Below, piece by piece: positions 36,060-44,538 of a stretch of 64,000 nt of DNA. The notes below the pieces were generated by a model. It had not been told where the DNA came from. It worked only from the letters and a program-made list of their open reading frames with translations, and ran no database searches. Positions within the stretch are counted from its first letter, which is position 1. Each line of letters begins with the position of its first letter. Source of the DNA: Pseudomonas sp. CCI4.2 (GTDB lineage Bacteria; Pseudomonadota; Gammaproteobacteria; Pseudomonadales; Pseudomonadaceae); NCBI RefSeq assembly GCF_034350045.1, contig NZ_CP133781.1, positions 4,388,501 to 4,452,500 on the forward strand. Direction: 5' to 3'. Made by a program: the position numbers and the translations under genes.

Positions 36060-37951
36060 ATGAAGACTGCTCCTATCGCCTATAACCGGCGCATTTTGAT
36101 CATCGATGACAGCCCATCGATACATCAGGACTTCCGCAAAATTCTCTGTCCCGAACTGGACAGTGAACTGTCTCTGGCCTCCGCCGAGGCCGCACTGTTT
36201 GGTACCGTGCCCCCCCCCGTAAACTCTTTGAGCTGGATTCGGCCTATCAGGGCGAAGAAGCGTTGGCCATGGTCGAACGCGGTTTGACTGAGGGCCGTCC
36301 GTATTCCCTGGCCTTTATCGACATGCGCATGCCCCCTGGCTGGGATGGCCTGGAAACCATCGAGCGTCTATGGAACGCCGATCCGAAGTTGCAAGTCGCG
36401 TTGTGTACCGCCTTTTCTGATCACTCATTGGAAGCTATGACAGAGCGTCTCGAATTTGGCGATCAATTGCTGATCCTGAAAAAACCCTTCGACACCCTGG
36501 CCATCCGCCAAATGGCCAGTGCGCTGACCGTCAAATGGCAGTTAGCGCAGGAAGTTGCCGCGAAAATGCTTGGGTTGGAACAAACCATCGCCGAACGGGT
36601 ACAAGAGGCGCTGAAAGTTTCACACCTTTTCCAATACGACGTGCTGACCGAGCTGCCAAACAGCACCCTGCTGACGGGCCAACTTGCATTGGCCCTGGCC
36701 TTATCCAAACGTCACAATTTGCAATTGGCCGTATTTTTCATTGGTCTGGATCGCTTCGAGCGAATCAATAACGCCCTCGGCTACCCTACCGGCGATGAAA
36801 TGCTCAAACAGGTTGCCCATTGCCTGGTCAGTACAGTGCGCCAATCCGACGCGGTCTTTCGTTATGGCTCCGACGAGTTCGTGCTGCTATTGGCCGACAT
36901 CCACCACCCGCATCAAACCACGGGCATCGCGGAAAAAATATTAGCGGCGCTACGAGTGCCGCATTACATCGCCGGACATGACCTCACCGTGACCGCGAGT
37001 CTGGGTATCAGCATTTTCCCGGACGATGGCGTGGAGCCCGTCGAGCTGATCAAAAAAGCTGAAAACGCCATGCGCAACGTCAAACTTATGGGTCCGGATA
37101 ACTTCTGTTTTTTTGCCGACAACCTCAATGAACGCGCGCGGGCACATCAATCCATCGAGTCGGGCATTCGACTTGCACTGGAGCGGGATGAGTTCGTGCT
37201 GCATTACCAACCCAAACTCAATTTGAAAACCGGAAAGATAGTTGGTGCCGAAGCGTTGATTCGTTGGTTCAAACCCGACCACGGCTGGGTGTTTCCGTCC
37301 GATTTCATTCCAGTGGCCGAAGACAGCGGTTTGATCGTACCGCTCAGTAAATGGGTGTTGCGTGAGGCGTGCCGCCAAGCCTGCGCCTGGGAAGCCGCCG
37401 GATTGCCGGCCATTCGTGTGTCCGTAAACATCTCTGCCACGGAGTTCCGTCAGAAAGGTTTTCTCGAAAGTATCCGCACGGTTCTGGATGAAACCGGGTT
37501 GAGCCCTGACCAGTTAGAGTTGGAGATAACCGAAGGGGTGCTGATGCAAAATGCCGACTCAACCGTCTTGGTGCTGTTGGCCATCAAGGAAATGGGCATT
37601 CATCTGGCCATCGATGATTTTGGCACCGGCTATTCCAGCCTGAGCTATCTGCGCCGATTCCCCATCGACGTCTTAAAAATCGATCAGTCGTTTATCCGTG
37701 CGCTGGGAACCGACAGTAATGACGAGGCGTTGGTCGACGCGATCATCAGCCTGGGTGAAAGTTTGAAGCTGAATATTATTGCCGAAGGCATCGAGACCCA
37801 GGCACAACTGGACTTTCTCCGGGAGCATCAATGCGAAGAAGGCCAAGGCTATTTCTTCAGCCGCGCGATTGAACCTGCAGCCTTCGCCGAAATACTAAGC
37901 GCCGGGAAGATGGAAGCGGTCTTTCAAGGGCCTTCAACATCAAGTTGCTAG
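36060..37951 (+). pseudogene. REC-GGDEF-EAL response regulator, frameshifted at a C9 run
   Basis: Starts MKTAPIAYNRRILIIDDSPSIHQDFRKIL, a receiver domain, and runs to GTVPPP at C9 (36210-36218). The frame then ends at 36287. In the next frame KLFELDSAYQGEEALAMVERG continues the receiver (FIDMRMPPGWDGLETI, LKKPFD). A GGDEF domain follows, whose signature is the degenerate YGSDEFVLLLAD. The EAL domain has EALIRW, the EITEGVL metal site, DDFGTGYSSLSYL and IIAEGIE. One extra C restores a protein of about 630 residues. Inferred: a c-di-GMP phosphodiesterase if intact; the GGDEF part is probably not a cyclase. As read, a downstream product (from 36263) would retain part of REC plus GGDEF-EAL. Followed by a peroxidase and a kinase. 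Confidence 0.8.
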
Positions 37952-37968
37952 CCAGCAAGGAATCAACC

Positions 37969-38919
37969 GTGCGCATGATTACGGCATTGGCGTTGCTGCT
38001 GGGCCTCTGCAGGCCGGCGATATCGGCGCCGCTGAATGAGCCGCTCAAACCACTTCCGGATGTGCAAGTACATGATTCTGCCCAGGTCGAATTAGGCCGT
38101 CGGCTGTTCAATGAAAAGAGTCTCTCGGTGAACAATTCCGTGGCGTGCGCAAGTTGCCATCAACTGCAAAAAGGTGGTGCCGACGACGTTGCATATTCCA
38201 TTGCCGCCAACGGCAAGCCGACGGACGTCAATACGCCCACGGTCTTGAATGCGAGTCTGAATTTCAGGCAATTCTGGAATGGCCGTGCCGACTCTTTGGA
38301 GGCACAAATTGACGAATTCATCAGAAGTCCCATGGCGATGGGAAACACCTGGGCCGCTGTTATCAACACCCTGTCCCACACCCCTGATTACCGCTCCGCG
38401 TTCAACCACGCTTACCCGGACGGTCTCACTGCCGCCAACGTACAAAACGCTTTAGCCGCCTATGAGCGAACACTGCTAACCCCCAACTCACGCTTTGATC
38501 TCTATTTAAAGGGCGACACAGACATCCTGACTCAAGACGAAAAATACGGTTATCAGCGCTTCAAACAGTACGGCTGCATCGCCTGCCATCAAGGCGTGAA
38601 TATTGGCGGCAATATGTATCAGAAATTCGGCGTAATGAACGATTACATGAATGATCGTGGCCACCCGACTGAGGCTGATCTGGGGCGGTATCTGGTGACT
38701 AAGGACGAGGCAGACCGCAACGTCTTTAAAGTTCCCAGCCTGCGCAACGTGGCCCTGACGGCACCTTACTTCCACGACGGATCCGCCAAAACGTTGGATG
38801 AGGCCGTCGCAGTGATGTTTAAGTATCAGTTGGGGCGCACGCCCTCAGCGCTGGATAAAAGCCTGATCATCGAGTTCCTCAAAACCTTGACCGGGGAGCT
38901 GGCAGGTAAACCTTTATGA
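37969..38919 (+). CDS. Periplasmic di-haem cytochrome c peroxidase family protein
   Basis: A 316-residue exported protein of the CcpA/MauG family. A GTG start with AAGGA seven bases upstream is preferred to the ATG two codons later. Signal peptide ends near AISA. Two haem-attachment motifs, CASCH near residue 64 and CIACH near residue 205, lie in two cytochrome c domains. Also seen: FNEKSLSVNNSVACASCH, NFRQFWNGRADSLE and FKVPSLRNVALTAPYFHDG. It should reduce hydrogen peroxide or act as a redox sensor in the periplasm. The stop overlaps the ATG of the following histidine kinase, so peroxide or redox state may feed that kinase; this is inference. Confidence 0.9.
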   Translation: MRMITALALLLGLCRPAISAPLNEPLKPLPDVQVHDSAQVELGRRLFNEKSLSVNNSVACASCHQLQKGGADDVAYSIAANGKPTDVNTPTVLNASLNFRQFWNGRADSLEAQIDEFIRSPMAMGNTWAAVINTLSHTPDYRSAFNHAYPDGLTAANVQNALAAYERTLLTPNSRFDLYLKGDTDILTQDEKYGYQRFKQYGCIACHQGVNIGGNMYQKFGVMNDYMNDRGHPTEADLGRYLVTKDEADRNVFKVPSLRNVALTAPYFHDGSAKTLDEAVAVMFKYQLGRTPSALDKSLIIEFLKTLTGELAGKPL

Positions 38920-40727
38920 AGCTGTCCCGTCGACTGATCTCACTGTTGCTGGGGGGCCTGACGCTGATGCTCGCCTCTACTCTGCTGTTTCTCTATATCA
39001 AGTCCAGTACCGACAACACCACCAACTACATCGAGTCGCGGGACTTGATTAGCCAAATCAAACAGCTGAACGCCCAATGGGAAACCGCGATTTTGAAAGC
39101 GCGAATCACCGCCAATCAAAATTACGACGAACTGGTCGAGCCCTTGACTGCTATCAACCAACTCTGGGAACAATTCGTCCCGCTGGAGCTGGGTCGTACA
39201 CGTCATACAGTCATTGATTGGCGTAATGCAGGTGAAGCTTATCTGGATGCAATTACCGAAAAGACCCGGCTGGTGGAGCAATTCAAGTCGCACAACGCGA
39301 TCCTGCACAACTCCTTAGCCTTTCTACCCCTTGCCCAAGACGACATCCAGTTTCAATTTCAGCAATTGGACCGGAGCACACCGCTGCTGCAACCCACTTT
39401 GATCGATATGTATGATTTGCTGCTGGACTGCCTGGAGTTCTCCCAAGTTATTTCTGATGAAAAAGCAGCGGATATTCAGGTGGGACTAAACCAACTGGAA
39501 GTGGACAAGGAACGCCTGCCTCCCAAGTTGCACCTTCCGCTGGAGATATTGCTCAGCCATGTGCGATTGATTCTTCGTGAGCAACCGATGGTCAATGACC
39601 TGGTAGAACGTATCGGCGCTGTTCCGGTCGCGGCACGCCTGGACGACATTAATGTCCTGCTTAACGGTTATCAGGAGCAAGCGGCTGGCGTCGCTCGGAT
39701 GTACCACCTCTGCCTACTGGTCCTTTCAGCACTGATGTTCGTGCTGATGCTGTACCTCGGGTTTCGTCTGCTGCGCAGTTACGCCGAGATCAACCGCCGC
39801 ATCAATAGCGCCTTGCACGCCGCCAATGAAAACCTCGAACAACGAGTCGAAGAACGTACCCGCGAACTCAAAGACACCCAAAGCGAGTTGTTCGATACCG
39901 CCCGCCAGGCGGGCATGGCCGAAATCGCCACCAACGTGCTGCATAACGTTGGCAATGTGCTGAACAGCGTGAACATTTCCGCTGAACTGGTCAGCCGTAC
40001 GGTGGCAGGCAGCAAGGTCATTGGTCTGGGAAAAGCGGTGCAATTGATCAACGAGCACGCCGACGACCTTGGCGAGTTTATTAGTCGCGACCCCAAAGGC
40101 AAGTTGCTCCCGAATTACCTCAACCAGCTGGACAAAGCCTTGCTCGCAGAGCAACAGAGCATCACCGAGGAGTTGGCGCGCCTGACCCGCAGCGTCGATC
40201 ACATCAAGGACATCGTTTCAACTCAGCAGTCGTACGCGGGCATTACCAGCCTTGCCGAAAGCTTGAACATCAACGACCTGCTCGAAGACGCCCTGCGCAT
40301 GAATTCGGGCGCGTTGACTCGCCATCGCGTCAAGGTCATCAAGGACTTCAGTAATGTTCCCGATATTCTGGCCGACAAGCACCGGCTGTTACTGATCCTG
40401 ATCAATCTGATCAGCAACGCCAAGTACGCGATGTGCAACATGGATGAGCGCGCCAGGAATATGACCGTGGGCGTTAAATTCATCGACAACACCGTCTTGC
40501 GAATCAGCATAAGAGATGAAGGAGAAGGCATTCTTCCCGAAAACATGACCCGTATCTTTGCCCACGGATTTACCACGCGCAAAGAAGGCCACGGCTTTGG
40601 CCTGCACAGTTGCGCCCTCGCCGCCATCGAAATGAAAGGACGCCTCAGCGCCCACAGCGACGGGCCGGGCAAGGGCGCAACGTTCGTCCTTGAGCTGCCG
40701 TTAAACATTGCCTCAGATGAGAGCTGA
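38916..40727 (+). CDS. Membrane sensor histidine kinase with periplasmic helical sensor
   Basis: A 603-residue kinase. Helix 1 at residues about 7-27, a periplasmic all-alpha sensor of about 240 residues (possibly DAHL-like), and helix 2 near 270-290. A coiled coil follows (NENLEQRVEERTRELKDTQSEL). The H-box is the unusual MAEIATNVLHNVGNVLNSV. The ATPase has LLILINLISNAKYAM (N box), DEGEGI (G1), FTTRKEGHGFGLH (F/G2) and GKGATFVLELP. There is no receiver domain, so the REC-GGDEF-EAL protein two genes upstream is the natural partner. Coupled to the peroxidase gene by ATGA. Ligand unknown. Confidence 0.88.
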   Translation: MKLSRRLISLLLGGLTLMLASTLLFLYIKSSTDNTTNYIESRDLISQIKQLNAQWETAILKARITANQNYDELVEPLTAINQLWEQFVPLELGRTRHTVIDWRNAGEAYLDAITEKTRLVEQFKSHNAILHNSLAFLPLAQDDIQFQFQQLDRSTPLLQPTLIDMYDLLLDCLEFSQVISDEKAADIQVGLNQLEVDKERLPPKLHLPLEILLSHVRLILREQPMVNDLVERIGAVPVAARLDDINVLLNGYQEQAAGVARMYHLCLLVLSALMFVLMLYLGFRLLRSYAEINRRINSALHAANENLEQRVEERTRELKDTQSELFDTARQAGMAEIATNVLHNVGNVLNSVNISAELVSRTVAGSKVIGLGKAVQLINEHADDLGEFISRDPKGKLLPNYLNQLDKALLAEQQSITEELARLTRSVDHIKDIVSTQQSYAGITSLAESLNINDLLEDALRMNSGALTRHRVKVIKDFSNVPDILADKHRLLLILINLISNAKYAMCNMDERARNMTVGVKFIDNTVLRISIRDEGEGILPENMTRIFAHGFTTRKEGHGFGLHSCALAAIEMKGRLSAHSDGPGKGATFVLELPLNIASDES

Positions 40728-40772
40728 AGCGAGGTGTGAAACCTTTATCGCCGCAGTGGTTTAAAGGCCGTC

Positions 40773-40933
40773 GGCAACTACGACCATCACGAGCTGCGCT
40801 GGGTCACCCATTGGCAATGCTTGGTTTCGTCAAATACTGGTATTCGTTTATACCTACCAGGACCCAGATTTCATTAGGCTGATCCCTGCCAGACAAGGCC
40901 GAACTAAAACAGTATTACGGTGAATGCCAATGA
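40773..40933 (+). pseudogene. Remnant of a BrnT-type toxin gene
   Basis: Only the C-terminal third of a BrnT ribonuclease toxin can be read, and in three frames: HHELRWVT, then LVFVYTYQDPDFIRLIPARQ, then DKAELKQYYGECQ. The last piece ends in TGA overlapping the brnA start (ATGA), as in intact brnTA operons. The breaks are near 40815 and 40895. The N-terminal half is absent. The gene cannot give a functional toxin. Confidence 0.6.
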
Positions 40934-41269
40934 AAAATATTTACGACTTTTCCTTTGCCAAACGCGGTGCGGTAGCGCCGACCAAGGGTAAAAGGCGCAT
41001 CACAATCATGCTCAACGATGCCGTCATTCACGCTGCTCGGGGCCAAGCGAATGAAAAAGGCATCGGCTACCAAACCCTCATCACAGTGTATTGCGCGACG
41101 CGTTGGGCGTTACCTCAACGAACAGCGGTGCCCGGGTTTGAGTGCAGGCTCAGCGCCCGAAGTAACCAGGTTGAGCCGTCAGAATGTTGAAGCACTTGAG
41201 GTCCAGTTGCATGCCATGGCCAAGTCGCTGCATGCGCGTCTGGACGATGACACCGATGCCTCCAGCTGA
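40930..41269 (+). pseudogene. BrnA-type antitoxin gene with two frameshifts
   Basis: The first 55 codons are clean: MKNIYDFSFAKRGAVAPTKG and KRRITIMLNDAVIHAARGQANEKGIGYQTLI, the BrnA ribbon-helix-helix pattern. The frame then breaks. One extra A at about 41083 gives INSVLRDALG, and one extra G at 41105-41107 gives GRYLNEQRCPGLS, continuing to LHARLDDDTDASS at 41269. The repaired protein is about 113 residues. Together with the broken toxin remnant this suggests real decay. The unrepaired product still holds most of the DNA-binding fold and could bind a target. Confidence 0.6.
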
Positions 41270-41330
41270 AGTTGCACGCGATTTACAGAGCCGCCAAGCG
41301 CAGTGCACAGAATGGTACACATCCCGTCAT

Positions 41331-41361
41331 CATTTAACGTGATCATCTAAATCGTTAAATG
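41331..41361. promoter_or_regulatory. Perfect 9-bp inverted repeat, possible operator
   Basis: CATTTAACG (41331-41339) and CGTTAAATG (41353-41361) are exact inverse complements 13 bp apart, inside a 260-bp gap. The second arm includes the ATG of a 45-codon frame. It is not followed by a T-run, so an operator is likelier than a terminator. Confidence 0.5.
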
Positions 41362-41496
41362 GAATTATTTATTTGTTCGCTGACAGAGGAAGATGGCGCC
41401 CTATTTAATCGCGCGGATCTAAAGCACATGTACCTCAACCTTGCCATTGCCTGGACCATCGTCATTTCGTTTTCCATCGCATTGCTGCATCTCTGA
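41359..41496 (+). CDS. Possible 45-residue single-span membrane peptide
   Basis: A short frame with a hydrophilic start (MELFICSLTEEDGALFNRAD) and a C-terminal membrane span (LNLAIAWTIVISFSIALLHL). An internal ATG at 41428 would give only the 22-residue span. No good ribosome site is seen before either start. Included because the hydrophobic stretch and the adjacent palindrome are unlikely to be shadows of another gene. Low certainty. Confidence 0.3.
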   Translation: MELFICSLTEEDGALFNRADLKHMYLNLAIAWTIVISFSIALLHL

Positions 41497-41528
41497 TTCA
41501 CGCCGGGCAAACGCCCGCAGCCGACGTG

Positions 41529-42437
41529 CTAACCTTCCCGCCCCCAAAGCTCTACCGCGTAATCGACAAAACGCCTGAGTTTCGGTAATCGATAACGGTC
41601 CTGTGCGTACACCAGGTGCATCGGCCGACGCGGCAGTTGGTAATCCTGCAACAGCGCTACCAGTTTGCCGTCGCGCAGATCCTGACTGATCAGCAAGTCG
41701 GGCATCATTACCACGCCCATCCCGGCGATCGCTGCTTGGCGCAAACCGGGTGTGCTGTTGATTGCCATTGGCCCGGAAACCGGAATCACCACCTCACCTT
41801 CCGCACCTTTCAAGATCCATTGCTTTGCAGCGGAGCGCCATTCATCGCCCGCCGGATAAGCGAATGCCAGGCAGTCATGCTGCCGCAGGTCTTGGGGTTT
41901 GAGCGGCGTACCTCGGCGCTGAAGATAGGCGGCCGAAGCGCACATGGTCAGGGTGTAGTCCTGCAAAGGCCGGGCAATAAGACCTGACGGTTCCAACGTG
42001 CCCAACCGTATCGCCGCGTCGAACCCGCCGTCGATGAGATCAAGGACCTGATTGGTCAATTCCACGTCCAGCTTGACCTCGGGAAAGCGCTGCACAAAGC
42101 CGCTCATGGCCGGCGCAAGGCATTCGACGCCAAAAGCAGGCGGCGCGGTGATGCGCAATAACCCGCTCGGCACGCCCTGGGCCTGTTCGGCCAAACGCTC
42201 GGAGTCGGCCACTAACCCAAGCACTTCGAGGCAGCGTTGATAATAAGCACTGCCGAACTCGGTCAGGCTTTGGCGCCGTGTACTGCGTTTGAGCAAACTG
42301 ACACCGAGACGTTGCTCCAATGCGCGCAAATGATTCCCGACCATGGTGGTGGACATCGAGCACTGCTGCGCGGCGGCGGTCATGCTGCCCGCCTCCACCA
42401 CTTTTACGTAAACGGTCATCGATTGGAACAGGTCCAT
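41529..42437 (-). CDS. LysR family transcriptional regulator
   Basis: A 302-residue regulator. N-terminal winged helix-turn-helix: MDLFQSMTVYVKVVEAGSMT, AAQQCSMSTTMVGNHLRALEQRLG. The C-terminal effector domain is periplasmic-binding-protein-like (SGLLRITAPPAFGVECLAP; RQAAIAGMGVVMMPDLLI). The ATG at 42437 gives the usual family start; the upstream TTG-type extension is not conserved-looking. It is divergent from an aminotransferase gene with 99 bp between them, the classical arrangement for a LysR regulator and its target. Inducer unknown. Confidence 0.9.
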   Translation of the reverse strand: MDLFQSMTVYVKVVEAGSMTAAAQQCSMSTTMVGNHLRALEQRLGVSLLKRSTRRQSLTEFGSAYYQRCLEVLGLVADSERLAEQAQGVPSGLLRITAPPAFGVECLAPAMSGFVQRFPEVKLDVELTNQVLDLIDGGFDAAIRLGTLEPSGLIARPLQDYTLTMCASAAYLQRRGTPLKPQDLRQHDCLAFAYPAGDEWRSAAKQWILKGAEGEVVIPVSGPMAINSTPGLRQAAIAGMGVVMMPDLLISQDLRDGKLVALLQDYQLPRRPMHLVYAQDRYRLPKLRRFVDYAVELWGREG

Positions 42438-42536
42438 TATCAAGCTCAGCTTTAAATTGATTGAAATAAACACACATTTATCCAACACGCGTTATTAACG
42501 ATACTGCAGATCTGAACGAATAAGGAGCTCAATATC

Positions 42537-43712
42537 ATGACCACCGCGTGCCTGATGACCACCTACCAACCCTTACCCATCAGTTTTGTCCGAGGTCTCG
42601 GCACGCGATTGTGGGATCAAGAGAATCGTGAATATTTGGACGCTGCGGCCGGTGTCGCAGTGACCAATGTCGGTCATTCCCATCCGCGCATCGTCGCTGC
42701 AATCAGCGAGCAGGCCGGTCTTTTGCTGCACACCTCGAACCTGTACACCATCGATTGGCAGCAGTGCCTGGCGCAAAAACTGACTCGACTGTCGGGGCTT
42801 GACCGGGTGTTTTTCAACAACTCAGGGGCCGAAGCCAATGAAACCGCGCTGAAGCTGGCGCGGCTGCATGGCTGGCAAAAGGGCATTGAGCGGCCGTTGA
42901 TTGTGGTTATGGATAACGCGTTTCACGGCAGGACACTGGGCACGCTGTCAGCCAGTGATGGACCCGCTGTGCGCTTGGGGTTTCACACGCTGCCGGGGGA
43001 TTTTCTTAAGGTCAAGTTTGGCGACAGCGCGGCACTCGAGAAAATCGCCGAGACCTACGGTGACCGAATTACTGCCGTGTTGATGGAGCCGATTCAGGGT
43101 GAAGCTGGTGTGCAAGTAGCGCCCGCCGGTTACCTCCAGGCAGTGCGCGACCTCTGTAGTCGTCGAGGCTGGTTGCTGATGCTCGATGAAATCCAGACCG
43201 GCATCGGCAGAACAGGTCTGATGTTCGCCTTTGAGCACGAACGCATCGTGCCCGACGTGCTGACCTTGGCCAAAGGCCTGGGCAACGGCATCCCGATTGG
43301 CGCCTGCGTGGCCCGGGAAAAAGTCGCGAAACTGTTCACTCCCGGCAGCCACGGCAGCACGTTCGGTGGCAATCCATTGGCCTGCCGGGTGGGCTGCACC
43401 GTACTGGACATCATCGAAGACCAAGGGCTGTTGAAAAATGCTGAACGTCAGGGCCAACAACTACTTGCCCGCTTACGCGCAGTGTTGGGCGACCATCCAA
43501 ACGTGATGGCGATACGCGGATTGGGGTTGATGATCGGCCTCGAACTGGCCACGCCCTTGCGGGATTTAACCTTGATCGCAGCGCGCGAACACAGGCTGTT
43601 GATCAATGTCACCCGTGGCCAAACCATTCGGTTATTGCCGCCGTTGATTATCAACGATGACGAAGTGGAGATGATCGTAAGCGGGATTTGCCAGGTATTG
43701 AACCGGCGCTGA
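42537..43712 (+). CDS. Class III aminotransferase, acetylornithine/succinylornithine type
   Basis: A 391-residue PLP enzyme resembling ArgD/AstC. Seen: YLDAAAGVAVTNVGHSHP, FFNNSGAEANETALKLAR, AFHGRTLGTLSASD, the Asp in LLMLDEIQTGIGRTG and the PLP lysine in LTLAKGLGNGIPIGA. AAGGAG lies before the ATG. It would transfer the delta-amino group of N-acetylornithine or a related amine to 2-oxoglutarate. Pseudomonas carry several paralogues, so argD, aruC or another amine role cannot be separated here. Divergent from a LysR regulator and followed by a terminator. Confidence 0.88.
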   Translation: MTTACLMTTYQPLPISFVRGLGTRLWDQENREYLDAAAGVAVTNVGHSHPRIVAAISEQAGLLLHTSNLYTIDWQQCLAQKLTRLSGLDRVFFNNSGAEANETALKLARLHGWQKGIERPLIVVMDNAFHGRTLGTLSASDGPAVRLGFHTLPGDFLKVKFGDSAALEKIAETYGDRITAVLMEPIQGEAGVQVAPAGYLQAVRDLCSRRGWLLMLDEIQTGIGRTGLMFAFEHERIVPDVLTLAKGLGNGIPIGACVAREKVAKLFTPGSHGSTFGGNPLACRVGCTVLDIIEDQGLLKNAERQGQQLLARLRAVLGDHPNVMAIRGLGLMIGLELATPLRDLTLIAAREHRLLINVTRGQTIRLLPPLIINDDEVEMIVSGICQVLNRR

Positions 43713-43713
43713 A

Positions 43714-43733
43714 AGCCCGCGTTAAAGCGGGCT
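43714..43733 (+). terminator. Terminator-like hairpin after the aminotransferase
   Basis: AGCCCGC (43714-43720) pairs with GCGGGCT (43727-43733) around a six-base loop, two bases after the stop codon. The downstream tract is only moderately T-rich. Confidence 0.7.
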
Positions 43734-43819
43734 ATTGAGCATTTCCAGCAGCCCTAACCCAGGGCGACGCTTGACAGGTATCAATGAGCTAGGGGACCAG
43801 GGGATAGGGCCGATCCAGG

Positions 43820-44362
43820 TTAACGTCTCGGCAGCATGCGCTCTAGCGTGTTGTCTTTTAATAAATAGTGATGAGCCAGACCTGCCGCAGCATGCAAGCC
43901 GATCAGCCAATAACCGGCATTGCCGAGCAGTTCGTGCCAGCCTTTGAGCTGCTTGGCAAACACCGGGTCAACCGCCACAGGCGCAGGCAAGAAAAACTCA
44001 AAATACGGCACTGGCTTCCCTGATGCTGCAAGCATCAGCCAAGCAAGTATCGGCGTCGCAATCATCAATACATAAAGTGCCAGGTGCATAAGATGAGCAC
44101 TGCCTGATTGCCAGCGGGGCGGCGGAGGCGAAATGCTCGGTGCAGGACTCAAGCGTCCCAGTAAACGAATCCACACCAGCGCAAAAATCGACAGTCCAAA
44201 TACTCCGTGCAGCCCCAGAAAAACGCCTCTTAGCGAGTTGCCTCTTGGGAGCAAGCCTTTGAGTTCAATACAGCCATACACACCAACAAATAACGCCAGC
44301 ATTAACCAATGCAGAGTCATTGATAGCTTTCCATAACGTGGTGACACTAAGGATTGCTTCAT
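43820..44362 (-). CDS. Cytochrome b561 family protein (copy 1)
   Basis: A 180-residue four-helix, di-haem b membrane protein. Seen: SMTLHWLMLALFVGVYG (haem His in helix 1), LGLHGVFGLSIFALVWIRLLGR, HLALYVLMIATPILAWLML, WHELLGNAGYWLIGLHAAAGLAHHYLLK. It would move electrons from quinol to a periplasmic acceptor. It is divergent from the haemolysin-family operon, and four 11-bp repeats lie 47 bp upstream of its ATG. A second copy lies at 51656-52198 with the same box. Confidence 0.9.
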   Translation of the reverse strand: MKQSLVSPRYGKLSMTLHWLMLALFVGVYGCIELKGLLPRGNSLRGVFLGLHGVFGLSIFALVWIRLLGRLSPAPSISPPPPRWQSGSAHLMHLALYVLMIATPILAWLMLAASGKPVPYFEFFLPAPVAVDPVFAKQLKGWHELLGNAGYWLIGLHAAAGLAHHYLLKDNTLERMLPRR

Positions 44363-44408
44363 GAACGAGACCCGTAAGTAAAATGTAAATACAGTTTAAC
44401 CGCCCAGT

Positions 44409-44452
44409 CTTAAGGCAATCTGAAGGCAATCTTAAGGCCGCCTGAAGACCGG
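44409..44452. promoter_or_regulatory. Four tandem 11-bp CTTAAG/CTGAAG response-regulator half-sites
   Basis: CTTAAGGCAAT, CTGAAGGCAAT, CTTAAGGCCGC and CTGAAGACCGG follow each other with an exact 11-bp period. The hexamer-N5-hexamer layout is that of PmrA/QseB-type boxes ((C/T)TTAA(G/T)-N5 repeats). The array lies between divergent cytochrome b561 and the operon that ends in a PmrA/QseB-like regulator, so autoregulation is likely. A matching two-unit box is at 52250-52271. Confidence 0.8.
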
Positions 44453-44538
44453 CCAGATCGTTTTTTCCACCTTCAGACTCCGTTAAGAAACCGCATCGAT
44501 ACTCCCCCTCTCGCTGGCTGTAGGGGGGAACCTTACCA

